Source of the DNA: DASRPD01 sp035646535
GTDB lineage: Bacteria; Actinomycetota; Acidimicrobiia; IMCC26256; JANYLB01
Direction: 5' to 3'
DNA: 27,919 bases
Assembly: GCA_035646535.1 (NCBI GenBank)
Contig: DASRPD010000067.1
Coordinates: forward strand, 1 to 27,919
In this document: piece by piece, positions 15,909 to 23,942 of the stretch
How the letters are laid out: every line of letters starts with the position of its first letter
Numbering within the stretch: position 1 is the first letter of the stretch
The notes under the pieces: model-generated
Database searches by the model: none
The model's input: only the letters and a program-made list of their open reading frames with translations
What the model was told of the DNA's origin: nothing
Program-made: the position numbers and the translations under genes

Positions 15909-16481
15909 CTACCGGGTTACGGCGTTCCGGTTCGGCGTGATGTCGGAGTCGCAGTAGGTGAGGCGGCGGCGCCCGAGCAACCAGAACACGGCGCCGACGA
16001 TGACGAGCTTGGCCGCGATGAGCCAGAAGGTGATGTCGCGGGCGACATCGGTCGGGCCGTCGTCGGTGGCGGTGATCCAACCGACGAGCGCGGCGATCAC
16101 GACACCGACGACGAACAGCGCGATCCCCCAGCGGTAGGCGAGCAGGCCGGCACGGAGGGTGGGCAGCGCCCGGACGCTGATCGGACGGTGGGAATCGTCC
16201 TCGCGGATGACGACCGGTGGCGGCGCGGTACTCGCGGCGCCAGGTCGTCGCCGGGTCGCGCGGAGGGCGTCGTAGCGGGCCCGGCGTTCGGTGTTGCCCA
16301 CGACCCCGTAGGCGGCCGCGAGCTCTTTGAACTGGTGGGCTTCATAGCCGTTGGTCGATCGGTCGGGGTGGAGCCGTTTGGCGAGGTCGCGAAAGGCGCG
16401 CGTGATCTCTGCCTCGGTCGCGTTGGGCCGAACGCCCAACAGCGCGTAGTAGTCCGTAGCCAGCCAGGTTCGGGTCGACAA
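15909..16481 (-). CDS. J-domain membrane protein
   Basis: A 190-residue protein. Residues 10-73 form a J domain (DYYALLGVRPNATEAEI, then the Hsp70-activating HPD at 38-40, and the helix ending RRARYDALR). A short linker leads to two membrane helices at about 118-137 and 151-170, so it should recruit DnaK to the membrane. It lacks the Gly/Phe and zinc regions of DnaJ, so it is a specialised co-chaperone. Start taken as TTG at 16481, preceded by GGAGG at the right distance. The gene lies downstream of the ABC exporter on the same strand, with a 63-bp gap. Confidence 0.87.
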   Translation of the reverse strand: MSTRTWLATDYYALLGVRPNATEAEITRAFRDLAKRLHPDRSTNGYEAHQFKELAAAYGVVGNTERRARYDALRATRRRPGAASTAPPPVVIREDDSHRPISVRALPTLRAGLLAYRWGIALFVVGVVIAALVGWITATDDGPTDVARDITFWLIAAKLVIVGAVFWLLGRRRLTYCDSDITPNRNAVTR

Positions 16482-16544
16482 CCGTGCCTCCGTGTCGGTC
16501 TCAGCCGCAGCGTACGGCGAGCCGGACCTGCGCCGTTGGTCGGG

Positions 16545-17312
16545 CTACGGCTGCAACAGGAGGGTGAGCCGGCGGCTCGCGATGCGGACCCCGACAAGAC
16601 CCATGATCGCGAGGTACGCGACGTTGGCCACGAGGCTCCACTGCAGGTCGCCGAGCGTCAGGGACCGCACGAGATGTACGCCCTGGTACAGCGGCGTGCA
16701 CCGCACGACCCACTGCAGGGCGTCGGGGTAGCGGCTCAGGGGGAAGAACGTCGCCGAGAACAGGAACAGTGGTACGAGCACGATGCCGACGAAGTCGAAG
16801 TCGACGAACGAGCGCATCCAGGTCGTCGCGGCCATGCCCGCACCGGCGAACGCGAAGCCGATGAGCATCGCGGCGGGCACCGCGAGGACCGCCCACGGTG
16901 ACTCGACCAGCCCGAGGACCACCATCGTCACCAGGAACGCCGTCGCGTAGAGCGTGCCGCGGCTCAGTGCCCAGCCCATCTCACCGAATGCCACGTCGGT
17001 CGTTTCCATCGGCGTCGCGAGCATCGCGTCGAACGACTTCGAGTACTTGTACTTGAAGAAGAAGTTGAACGTCGTGTCGAACACCGAGCCGTTCATCGCC
17101 GATGCCGCGAGCAACCCGGGCGCGACGAACGTCTCGTACGGCACCGACCCGTGGCCGGGGACCTCGACCGAACCGACGAGCGAGCCGACCCCGATGCCGA
17201 TGGACAGGAGATAGAAGACCGGCTCGGCGAAGCCGGTGAGGAAGATCAGCCACATCCGCCGGTACGCGAGGACGTTGCGTTCCATCACCCGGACGAACAG
17301 CGTGCTCATCAT
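16545..17312 (-). CDS. ABC-2 type transporter permease
   Basis: A 255-residue inner-membrane protein with about six helices. FVAPGLLAASAMNGSVFDTT and the late motif FLFSATFFPLSRYPDALQWV (a variant of the ABC-2 signature that precedes the last helices) place it with drug- and polysaccharide-type exporters such as DrrB and NodJ. Start at the first of two adjacent ATG codons, 17312, seven bases after the stop of the previous permease. It probably pairs with that permease, with the ATPase at 18094 driving both. Confidence 0.9.
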   Translation of the reverse strand: MMSTLFVRVMERNVLAYRRMWLIFLTGFAEPVFYLLSIGIGVGSLVGSVEVPGHGSVPYETFVAPGLLAASAMNGSVFDTTFNFFFKYKYSKSFDAMLATPMETTDVAFGEMGWALSRGTLYATAFLVTMVVLGLVESPWAVLAVPAAMLIGFAFAGAGMAATTWMRSFVDFDFVGIVLVPLFLFSATFFPLSRYPDALQWVVRCTPLYQGVHLVRSLTLGDLQWSLVANVAYLAIMGLVGVRIASRRLTLLLQP

Positions 17313-17319
17313 CGGGGCC

Positions 17320-18093
17320 TCACGGGTAGAGCCGCCGTGTGAACGTGCGCATTCCCCAGATCCATCCCGCGGCCGCACAGCCCACGAGGATCGCCGCGTG
17401 GATGAACGCGCTCGCGAAGCCGAGCGAACCGGTCGTCGCGCCGCGGCACAACACGACCGCGTGCCACAGCGGCGAGAGCCACGTGAGCGGCTGCATGACA
17501 CCGGGGAGCTGGCTGACGGGGAAGAACGTGCCCGAGATCAGGAACAACGGCAGGATGCCGAGCCGCAAGATGAGTGGGAAGCGTTGATCGGTCTCCTGGG
17601 TGGCCGAGTACGCGGTGAGCGGCGCGGCGAATGCCGCCGCGCACAGCATCGCCGCAGGGATGGCGAGCAGACCGAATGCCGAGGGCACCGCGCCGAATGC
17701 TGCGGCAACGCCGAGGAACACCGTCGCCCCCGCGGTGGCCCGCAGCGCGGTCCATCCGACGGTGCCGGTGAACACGTCGGCCGGGGCGAGGGGCGTGGCG
17801 ACCATCGCGTGGAAGACCCGCATCCACTTCATGCCCGTCATCACCGGCCACAACGAGTCGTTCCCCGCGCCCTGCATCGCCGCGGCAGCCAGGAGCCCGG
17901 GGGCCACGAACTGGAGGTAGGTGAGCCCCTCGACGGTGCCTTGCTCCTCGTCGATGAGGCCGCCGAGCCCGAAGCCCATCGCGCCGAGGTACAGAACGGG
18001 CGTGAGGACGAAGAAGAATACCGAGCTCCGCCAGAATCGGCGGGTGACGTGCAGCTCGTGGTACACGACCCGCAAGGCCGGGGCGGTGGCCAC
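17320..18093 (-). CDS. ABC-2 type transporter permease
   Basis: A 257-residue membrane protein, homologous in style to the next permease: QFVAPGLLAAAAMQGAGNDS and LISGTFFPVSQLPGVMQPL are the equivalent motifs. The GTG start at 18093 directly follows the ATPase stop with no gap, so translation is coupled. Two permeases with one ATPase suggests a heterodimeric channel. Confidence 0.9.
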   Translation of the reverse strand: MATAPALRVVYHELHVTRRFWRSSVFFFVLTPVLYLGAMGFGLGGLIDEEQGTVEGLTYLQFVAPGLLAAAAMQGAGNDSLWPVMTGMKWMRVFHAMVATPLAPADVFTGTVGWTALRATAGATVFLGVAAAFGAVPSAFGLLAIPAAMLCAAAFAAPLTAYSATQETDQRFPLILRLGILPLFLISGTFFPVSQLPGVMQPLTWLSPLWHAVVLCRGATTGSLGFASAFIHAAILVGCAAAGWIWGMRTFTRRLYP

Positions 18094-19026
18094 CTACTCC
18101 TCCAGCTGACGGCCGGTGAGGCTCAGAAACACGTCTTCGAGTGACGCTCGCCGCACGAGGAGTGTCTCGGGGTGAACGCCCTCAGCGCTCAGCCGCTCGA
18201 CGTCGGCCTCACCGTTGTCGGAGTACAACAGGACGCGATCAGCGAGCTCCTCGATGCGGACCGCGATCTTGTGCAGCGGTTCGAGCGCGCGTTGCTGGTC
18301 GGCATCGTCGGCGAAGCGCAGTTCGACGACCTCGCGGGTGCAGTGCTCGTCGATGAGTTGGCGGGGCGAGCCCTCCGCGGCGATGCGACCGTTGTCCATG
18401 ATGACGAGTCGGTCGCAGAGCTGTTCGGCCTCGTCCATGTAGTGGGTGGTGAGTACGAGCGTCGCGCCCTCGCGTTTCAGTCGGTAGAGCCGGTCCCACA
18501 CGAGATGACGGGCCTGCGGGTCGAGCCCGGTGGTCGGTTCGTCGAGCAGCAGCAGGTCGGGGCGGTTCACGAGGGCTCGCGCAACGGTGAGGCGGCGCTT
18601 CAAGCCCCCCGACAGCGCGTCGACTCGGTCGTCGCGGCGGTCGCCGAGCTGCACGAATTCGAGGAGCTCATCCGCACGGGCTCGTGTCTCGGCCAGCGAC
18701 AGATTGAAGTAGCGCCCGTAGATGAGCAGGTTGTCCCGTACGGTGAGCTCGAGGTCGAGGGAGTCTTCTTGGGGGACGACGCCGAGCCGGGCCCGGATGC
18801 GCGACCCGTCGGTCGCCGGGTCGAGGTCGAGGACCGACAGGTCACCGCCCGAGCGCGGCGACACGCAGGCGATCATCCGCATGGTGGAGGTCTTGCCCGC
18901 GCCGTTGGGTCCGAGGAACCCGAACGCCTCACCCGCCTCGACCTGCACGTCGATGCGGTCGACCGCGACGAAGTCGCCGAAGCGCTTTTCGAGCGCGCGC
19001 GCCTGCACGAGGGGTTCCCGGGTCAC
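18094..19026 (-). CDS. ABC transporter ATP-binding protein (DrrA/NodI type)
   Basis: A 310-residue cytosolic ATPase that powers the two adjacent permeases. Walker A GPNGAGKT at 39-46, Q-loop Gln86, signature LSGG at 138-141, Walker B LLLLDE at 158-163, and the switch His195 in TTHYMDEA are all intact. A C-terminal extension of about 80 residues, ending LEDVFLSLTGRQLEE, is characteristic of the DrrA/CcmA-like export family. The GTG at 19026 is chosen because it begins the usual EPLVQARALEKRFG N-terminus; the frame stays open upstream over the divergent DUF1214 gene. The exported compound is unknown. First gene of a three-gene operon read leftward. Confidence 0.94.
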   Translation of the reverse strand: MTREPLVQARALEKRFGDFVAVDRIDVQVEAGEAFGFLGPNGAGKTSTMRMIACVSPRSGGDLSVLDLDPATDGSRIRARLGVVPQEDSLDLELTVRDNLLIYGRYFNLSLAETRARADELLEFVQLGDRRDDRVDALSGGLKRRLTVARALVNRPDLLLLDEPTTGLDPQARHLVWDRLYRLKREGATLVLTTHYMDEAEQLCDRLVIMDNGRIAAEGSPRQLIDEHCTREVVELRFADDADQQRALEPLHKIAVRIEELADRVLLYSDNGEADVERLSAEGVHPETLLVRRASLEDVFLSLTGRQLEE

Positions 19027-19164
19027 AGCGCCCGACGCTACCGGGCCGGTACCCTCCGGCTCATCTGCTTTCTCGTGCTGCCTGCTCGCCGGATCCGTCG
19101 GGTACCGGACCCAGGTCGGCGGGACCGAACGAGACCGCCGACGAGCAAACAGGAGGACACGCCG

Positions 19165-20283
19165 ATGAGCGACGAACGAGCGAAGAGCCGGGCCGCATTC
19201 GATGCCCTGCTCGACACGATGCGGGAGGCCGCGGACCGCTTCGCCGGGGCCGAGTGGGGCCTGACGACGCCCGAGGACACCGCCGGTGGTCTGCGGGTGC
19301 TCGCCAACCTCCTCGAGGGTGGCCTCGTCGGTCATTTCGACGATGACCCGGCCCGGCCGGTGTTCCGAGAGATCGTCACCTCGACCCGCAAGAGCCTCGG
19401 CGACAACGCGGACGCGATCTACTACGACACCGCGGTGTCCTCGCGCCACGCCTACCGGGTCACGGGCCGGACGGCCGGCGCCATCTACGTGTCGTTCACC
19501 GTCGAGGCCGGTGGCGGCGACGGGGGCTTCCCCGAACGCACCGCGGGGGTCCTGAACGACAAGGACTTCGATGTCGACGCGGACGGCCGTTTCGAGCTCT
19601 TCCTCGGTGGCCGGGCGCGCGAGCGCAATTGGTTGGAGCTCCCGGCCGACACGACCCGCATCACGACGCGCCACTACTGGGAACAGGACCGCTCACCGGC
19701 TGTGCCGCCGACCCCGGACCTCGCGTTCGGCATCGAGGTGCTCGGCGAGGCGTCACCGCTGCCTCCACCCGACGACGCCACGATCGCTGCCGGGCTCGGC
19801 CGGGTCGCGACCTACGTGCGCTCGCGCTCACTCGACCTGCCCAAGCCGGGTGACAACGATCCCCCCGCGTTCGTGTCCCAGGAGCCGAACGTGTTCCCGC
19901 CGCCGGTCCCGCCGGGCGACCACGCCCTCGCCGCCGCCGATGCCGCCTACGCGATGGCGCCCTTCATGCTCGGACCCGACGAGGCGCTCGTCATCACCGC
20001 GCGCTGGCCCGAATGCCGCTGCGCCAACGTCTCGCTGTGGAACCGCCACATGCAGACGTTCGACTACGTGCATCGCCCGGTGTCACTCAATCGCGCGCAG
20101 ACCGAGCTGGAGCCCGACGGTTCGTTTCGCGCAGTGCTCGCCCATGCCGACCCGGGCGTGGCCAACTGGCTGGACACCGAGGGGCGGTCGTTCGGTCTCG
20201 TGTTCTGGCGCTTCATGCTGCCGACCGGCCCGATCGAGACGCCGCAGGCCGACGTGGTGCCGTTCGCGAGCCTCCGCTCGTGA
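19165..20283 (+). CDS. DUF1214-domain protein
   Basis: A 372-residue soluble protein. The C-terminal region (NVSLWNRHMQTFDYVHRPVS, then LAHADPGVANWLDTEG and FGLVFWRFMLPTGP) is the DUF1214 beta-rich domain; the N-terminal 90 residues are helical. DUF1214 has no known reaction. A strong ribosome site (AGGAGG) precedes ATG at 19165. The stop overlaps the LLM oxidoreductase start (GTGA), so the two are translationally coupled and likely act in one pathway. It is divergent from the ABC exporter with 138 bp between starts. Confidence 0.85.
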   Translation: MSDERAKSRAAFDALLDTMREAADRFAGAEWGLTTPEDTAGGLRVLANLLEGGLVGHFDDDPARPVFREIVTSTRKSLGDNADAIYYDTAVSSRHAYRVTGRTAGAIYVSFTVEAGGGDGGFPERTAGVLNDKDFDVDADGRFELFLGGRARERNWLELPADTTRITTRHYWEQDRSPAVPPTPDLAFGIEVLGEASPLPPPDDATIAAGLGRVATYVRSRSLDLPKPGDNDPPAFVSQEPNVFPPPVPPGDHALAAADAAYAMAPFMLGPDEALVITARWPECRCANVSLWNRHMQTFDYVHRPVSLNRAQTELEPDGSFRAVLAHADPGVANWLDTEGRSFGLVFWRFMLPTGPIETPQADVVPFASLRS

Positions 20284-21338
20284 GCCGGCCCGTGCTCGAC
20301 GAGCTCGGCTTCTACACCCTCGCGGGCGCGCCTGACTCACCGCGGGCGCTGATCGGCGAGGTCCAAGACGCCGAGGAGCTCGGTCTCGGCACCGGTTTCA
20401 TCTCCGAACGGTTCAACGTCAAGGAAGCCGCCGCGCTGTCGGGCGCGGTTGGTGCGGTGTCGGAGCGGCTGCAGATCGCGACCGCCGCGACCAACCACAC
20501 GACGCGCCATCCGATGGTGACCGCGTCGTTCGCCACGACGATGCACCGCCTGACCGGCGGTCGGTTCACCCTGGGACTCGGGCGGGGGATCGAAGCGATC
20601 TTCGACGCGTTCGGCCTGGGCCGCATCACCACCGCCCAGCTGGAGGACTTCGCCGGGCTCATGCGCCGGTTGTGGCACGGCGAGCTCGTCCTCGGCCACG
20701 ACGGGCCGTGCGGTAGCTACCCGCTGTTGCACCTCGACGCGTCGTTCGACGAGGACATCCCGTTGCTGCTCACCGCGTTCGGCCCGCGTTCGCTCGCGCT
20801 CGGCGGCCGCGCGTTCGACGCCGTCGTGCTGCACACCTTCTTCACCGACGAGACCCTCGTGCGCTGCGTGCAGACCGTGAAGCGTGCGGCCGAGGAGGCC
20901 GGGCGCGACCCCGGAGCGGTCAAGGTCTGGTCATGTTTCGCGACCGTCGGTGATCACATCGCCGAGGAGGTGCGGTTGCAGAAGACGGTCGGGCGGCTCG
21001 CGACGTATCTGCAGGGCTACGGCGACCTCCTGGTGCGCACCAACGATTGGGACCCGGCGGTGCTGGAGCGGTTCCGAGCCGACGACGTCGTTGCGTCGGT
21101 GCCCGGCGCGATCGACGCCATCGCGACGACCGACCAGCTCGAGCACATCGCCACGCTGTTGCCCGACGAGTGGCTCGCGCCCGCCGCGACCGGCTCACCG
21201 CAACAGTGCGCGGCCGCGGTGGCCGCTCAGCTCGACTTGGGTGCCGACGGCGTGATCCTCCACGGTGCGACCCCGGCCGAGCTCGCCCCGGTCGTCGAGG
21301 CGTATCGGGCTCATCGCGCCGGCCCGGGCCGGCCGTAG
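20280..21338 (+). CDS. LLM-class F420-dependent oxidoreductase
   Basis: A 352-residue luciferase-like TIM-barrel enzyme, expected to use F420 (or FMN). LGTGFISERFNVKEAAALSG, the TTRHPMVTASFATTMHRLTGGRFTLGLGRG segment (with the typical non-prolyl cis bend region) and the C-terminal GADGVILHGATPAEL are family features; it most resembles the actinobacterial TIGR03857 subgroup. GTG at 20280 overlaps the DUF1214 stop by four bases and starts SRPVLDELGFYTLAG, the normal first strand; the open frame upstream lies in the DUF1214 gene. The substrate is unknown. Confidence 0.9.
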   Translation: MSRPVLDELGFYTLAGAPDSPRALIGEVQDAEELGLGTGFISERFNVKEAAALSGAVGAVSERLQIATAATNHTTRHPMVTASFATTMHRLTGGRFTLGLGRGIEAIFDAFGLGRITTAQLEDFAGLMRRLWHGELVLGHDGPCGSYPLLHLDASFDEDIPLLLTAFGPRSLALGGRAFDAVVLHTFFTDETLVRCVQTVKRAAEEAGRDPGAVKVWSCFATVGDHIAEEVRLQKTVGRLATYLQGYGDLLVRTNDWDPAVLERFRADDVVASVPGAIDAIATTDQLEHIATLLPDEWLAPAATGSPQQCAAAVAAQLDLGADGVILHGATPAELAPVVEAYRAHRAGPGRP

Positions 21339-21503
21339 TCCACTGGCCCGCTCGGTGGTTACCTCGTGGGGCGAGTGGGTGGCCCGTGGTCGATGCGAAG
21401 CCGATGGGCCACGACGCTGTGACCTTCGGCACTGACGGCTCCACCCCGCGTGCGGAGATGATGGCATTGGCGTTCGCCAGTCGGGCCAGTCGGGAGGGTT
21501 GCT

Positions 21504-22376
21504 ATGCCGCTGCTGGGCAGAAGAGCCGTTCGTCCGGTCGCGGCCGGCCTCGGGCTGGCCGCGGCGGTGGTGTTCCTTGCCCGGTACACCGCGCCGGGGC
21601 GAGAGCTCGGCCGGCAGCTCGGCCGACTCCGCGGTCCGCTGCGTCGCCTCGAAGGCCAACTCGCCGGGGTCAGCTATCGGCTCTCCGGGCGCCGCCCCGA
21701 CCCGATGGTGTCCGATGAGGTGCTGACCGAGCGGATCCGGTCCAGCCTCGGTCCGCTCGAGAAGCGCTTGGACATGCCCCCGATCCGTGTCACCGTCGCT
21801 GACCACGTCGCTGCGCTCGAGGGTGACGTGCCGAGTCTCCTCTCCGCCGGCGAGATCGAGCACGAGGTGCGTGGCGTCTCCGGTGTCCGCGGGGTCGACT
21901 CGCGGCTGCAACTCGGTCTCGCAGAAGACGCGCGACCATCCGCCGGGCGGGCACGCGCGGCCGCGGCACCATCGACCGCGCTCCGCAGGCTCCTGGATGC
22001 GGCCCGGAGCGCCGGCGTGGGCGACGAGAACGCGCCGAAGGCGGTCGGCAGCGTGCTCGCGACCTTCGCGGAGCGCGTCCCCGGCGATGAACGGGCCCAG
22101 CTGTTCGGACATCTGCCCGACGACGTTCGCCGGATGATCCACGAGGCGGAGCTCGCCGCGGGCCACCGAGCCGGCGAAGGCCGCGAGGCCCGCAGCGTCG
22201 CCGATCTCGTCGGAGCGGTGACCCAGCGGGGTCACGTCGATCCCGCCCGGGCCTCGGCGATCACCGAGGCGGTCCTCGGCACGCTGCGCCAGCTGGTACC
22301 CGAAGAGGCCGGCGACGTTGCCTCCGTGCTCCCGCGCGACCTGCGCGAGCTCTGGATCGACGCACCCGGCGGCTAG
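21504..22376 (+). CDS. BON-domain and DUF2267 protein
   Basis: A 290-residue protein. A hydrophobic helix at about 10-26 anchors it in the membrane. Residues 70-140 (RIRSSLGPLEKRLDMPPIRV to VRGVSGVRGVDSRLQL) form a BON lipid/surface-binding domain, and residues 155-285 (LRRLLDAARSAGVGDENAPK, LFGHLPDDVRRMI, LRQLVPEEAGDVASVLPRDL) a DUF2267 helical domain. Both occur in stress-related envelope proteins. ATG at 21504 is preceded by GGAGGG. The 165-bp space before it contains a short direct repeat (cagtcgggc/cagtcggga) and nothing else recognised. Confidence 0.88.
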   Translation: MPLLGRRAVRPVAAGLGLAAAVVFLARYTAPGRELGRQLGRLRGPLRRLEGQLAGVSYRLSGRRPDPMVSDEVLTERIRSSLGPLEKRLDMPPIRVTVADHVAALEGDVPSLLSAGEIEHEVRGVSGVRGVDSRLQLGLAEDARPSAGRARAAAAPSTALRRLLDAARSAGVGDENAPKAVGSVLATFAERVPGDERAQLFGHLPDDVRRMIHEAELAAGHRAGEGREARSVADLVGAVTQRGHVDPARASAITEAVLGTLRQLVPEEAGDVASVLPRDLRELWIDAPGG

Positions 22377-22426
22377 GGAAGCGCCCACCGAATGGATACC
22401 GACCCGAATCGAATCTCGCGGAGCCC

Positions 22427-22753
22427 GTGGCCATGTTCCCGCTGAAGGCGAAGGCGCTCGCCCGCTCGACTCGGCGCCATCCGGCCAACGACCAGGGAGG
22501 TTCCGCGGCCCCGGCCGACGAGCCGGCGTGGCGCGACCTCGCGAGCTGTCGCGGTCTCGGTCCCGCGCTCTTCTACGCGGAGGAGGAGGACGGCGAAGAC
22601 GTTCGGGAGGCCAAAGCGCTGTGCGGCGAGTGCTCGGTGCGCCGGCAATGCCTCGAGCAAGCGCTCGCAGCCAACGAGCGCTACGGCGTGTGGGGAGGAA
22701 CGACGCCCCGCGAACGCCGCCGCCTCCGCCGCCTCCACCGCAAGTCCGCCTAG
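22427..22753 (+). CDS. WhiB-type iron-sulfur transcriptional regulator
   Basis: Wbl proteins are actinobacterial regulators holding a redox-sensitive [4Fe-4S] cluster. The four ligands are Cys41 (LASCRG), Cys66 and Cys69 (LCGECSV) and Cys75 (RQCLEQ), in the normal spacing; the GVWGG turn at 87-91 is followed by the basic DNA-contacting tail TPRERRRLRRLHRK. Length is 108 residues from GTG 22427 or 106 from ATG 22433; the latter also has a plausible start. This gene is a strong phylum marker. It follows the BON gene by 50 bp and could be co-transcribed. Confidence 0.94.
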   Translation: MAMFPLKAKALARSTRRHPANDQGGSAAPADEPAWRDLASCRGLGPALFYAEEEDGEDVREAKALCGECSVRRQCLEQALAANERYGVWGGTTPRERRRLRRLHRKSA

Positions 22754-22937
22754 GAACGGCACCGCGCGGCGGCGTCGCGTCGCGACGTCGCCGGGCGAGC
22801 CAGGATGTCGAACCCGGTTCCGGCTGCTTGCTCGCTTCGGTGCCGCTCGGTACTCCGTCCGCCGGGTTTCGTAGCCCGCCCGCGGAGCGCTGGTTGGTAG
22901 GTTCCTCCCCCGAGTTGAACGTGGATCGGGGGATTCC

Positions 22938-23942
22938 ATGCGGTCGTTTCGTCTGGGTGCCGGTGTGGCTGCGCTCGCGTTGGTCATCGCGGCCTGCAGC
23001 AGTGGGGGTGGCGACAGCTCCGACAGCTCGGACAGCCCTGGGTCCGGGTCGTCCGAGCCGACCGAGGCCGAGGCTCCATCGGTGCGTGCCGTCACGCTGA
23101 ACGTGTTGCACGGCCTCTTCTGCGACCCCGAGACGGACAGCTGTCAGGCGCAGACCCGCGCCGAGCTGGTGGCAGACGCGCTCGAAGCAGCCGGCTGTCC
23201 TGAGCTGGTCGGTCTCCAGGAGGTCGGCCCGCGTCAAGAGGAGGTGATCCCGGTGGCGATGGCCGAGGTGTGTGATGGGGACTACGAGATCGCGTGGGAC
23301 GGCCAGCCGAGCCCGGACCGGGCGATGACGCTCACGACGCTGCCGATCATCGACCGGACCTACCTGGACCTCGCCGCGTTCCCGTGGGAGGCCTACCGGA
23401 TTCGGGTCGACTCGGACCTTGGTCCGGTCGACTTCCTGACCACGCACTTCGCCAGCAGCTCGAACAACCCGGCGTGCACCTCCGAGACCTGCCCGCCGGT
23501 CTGCACCCCCGGCATCTCGTCGAACGAGTGCAACGCCGCCGAGGTCCTCGATTTCTATGACGCGAACCGGGATGGCGCAGTGCTCCAGATCGTGAGTGGT
23601 GACCTCAACGCGACACCCGGCACACCGACGATCACGACGTTCACCGCCGCGGGCTTCGCCGACGCGTGGCTCGAAGCCGGCCTCGCCGAGTGTGACGAGG
23701 TCACCGGCGTTGGCTGCACGGGCGGTCGCGACCGGCCCGACAACCTGCTCGACGGCCTCGACGTGCCCGAGGGTCACTACACCGAACGGATCGATTTCAT
23801 CCTCGCCCGGCCGTCAGCGGACTGTGACCTCAGCGGCGCCGCCGAGGGGTTCCTCGCCGAGCCGCTCGCCGAACCAGTCGGCGAGCTCTACTGGGCGAGC
23901 GACCACGCCGGCGTGCTCGCCGATCTCAGTTGCGGGTCGTGA
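22938..23942 (+). CDS. Secreted endonuclease/exonuclease/phosphatase-fold lipoprotein
   Basis: A 334-residue exported hydrolase. A hydrophobic signal leads to the lipobox VIAACSS with lipid-bearing Cys20, then a Gly/Ser/Asp-rich linker to about residue 48. EEP motifs follow in order: Asn55 in TLNVLHG, Glu95 in LQEVG, TTHFAS, the SGDLNA metal loop, ERIDFIL and SDHAGV with His323 near the end; catalytic positions are intact. Paired cysteines in the middle may form disulfides outside the cell. It shares its fold and anchor with the protein at 13582 but is not closely similar. Its 3' end overlaps the convergent arylsulfotransferase-like gene by 17 bp. Ribosome site GGGGGA precedes ATG. The 184-bp gap before it shows only a GC-rich inverted repeat near 22770-22795. 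Confidence 0.88.
   Translation: MRSFRLGAGVAALALVIAACSSGGGDSSDSSDSPGSGSSEPTEAEAPSVRAVTLNVLHGLFCDPETDSCQAQTRAELVADALEAAGCPELVGLQEVGPRQEEVIPVAMAEVCDGDYEIAWDGQPSPDRAMTLTTLPIIDRTYLDLAAFPWEAYRIRVDSDLGPVDFLTTHFASSSNNPACTSETCPPVCTPGISSNECNAAEVLDFYDANRDGAVLQIVSGDLNATPGTPTITTFTAAGFADAWLEAGLAECDEVTGVGCTGGRDRPDNLLDGLDVPEGHYTERIDFILARPSADCDLSGAAEGFLAEPLAEPVGELYWASDHAGVLADLSCGS

Noticed and set aside
22765..22800. GC-rich inverted repeat after the WhiB gene as a terminator
   Set aside because: Arms are simple CG-rich repeats with several alternative pairings and no T-run; not distinguishable from background.
21195..23777. Minus-strand frame of 860 codons
   Set aside because: Spans four well-supported plus-strand genes (LLM, BON-DUF2267, WhiB, EEP) and has no recognisable domain.
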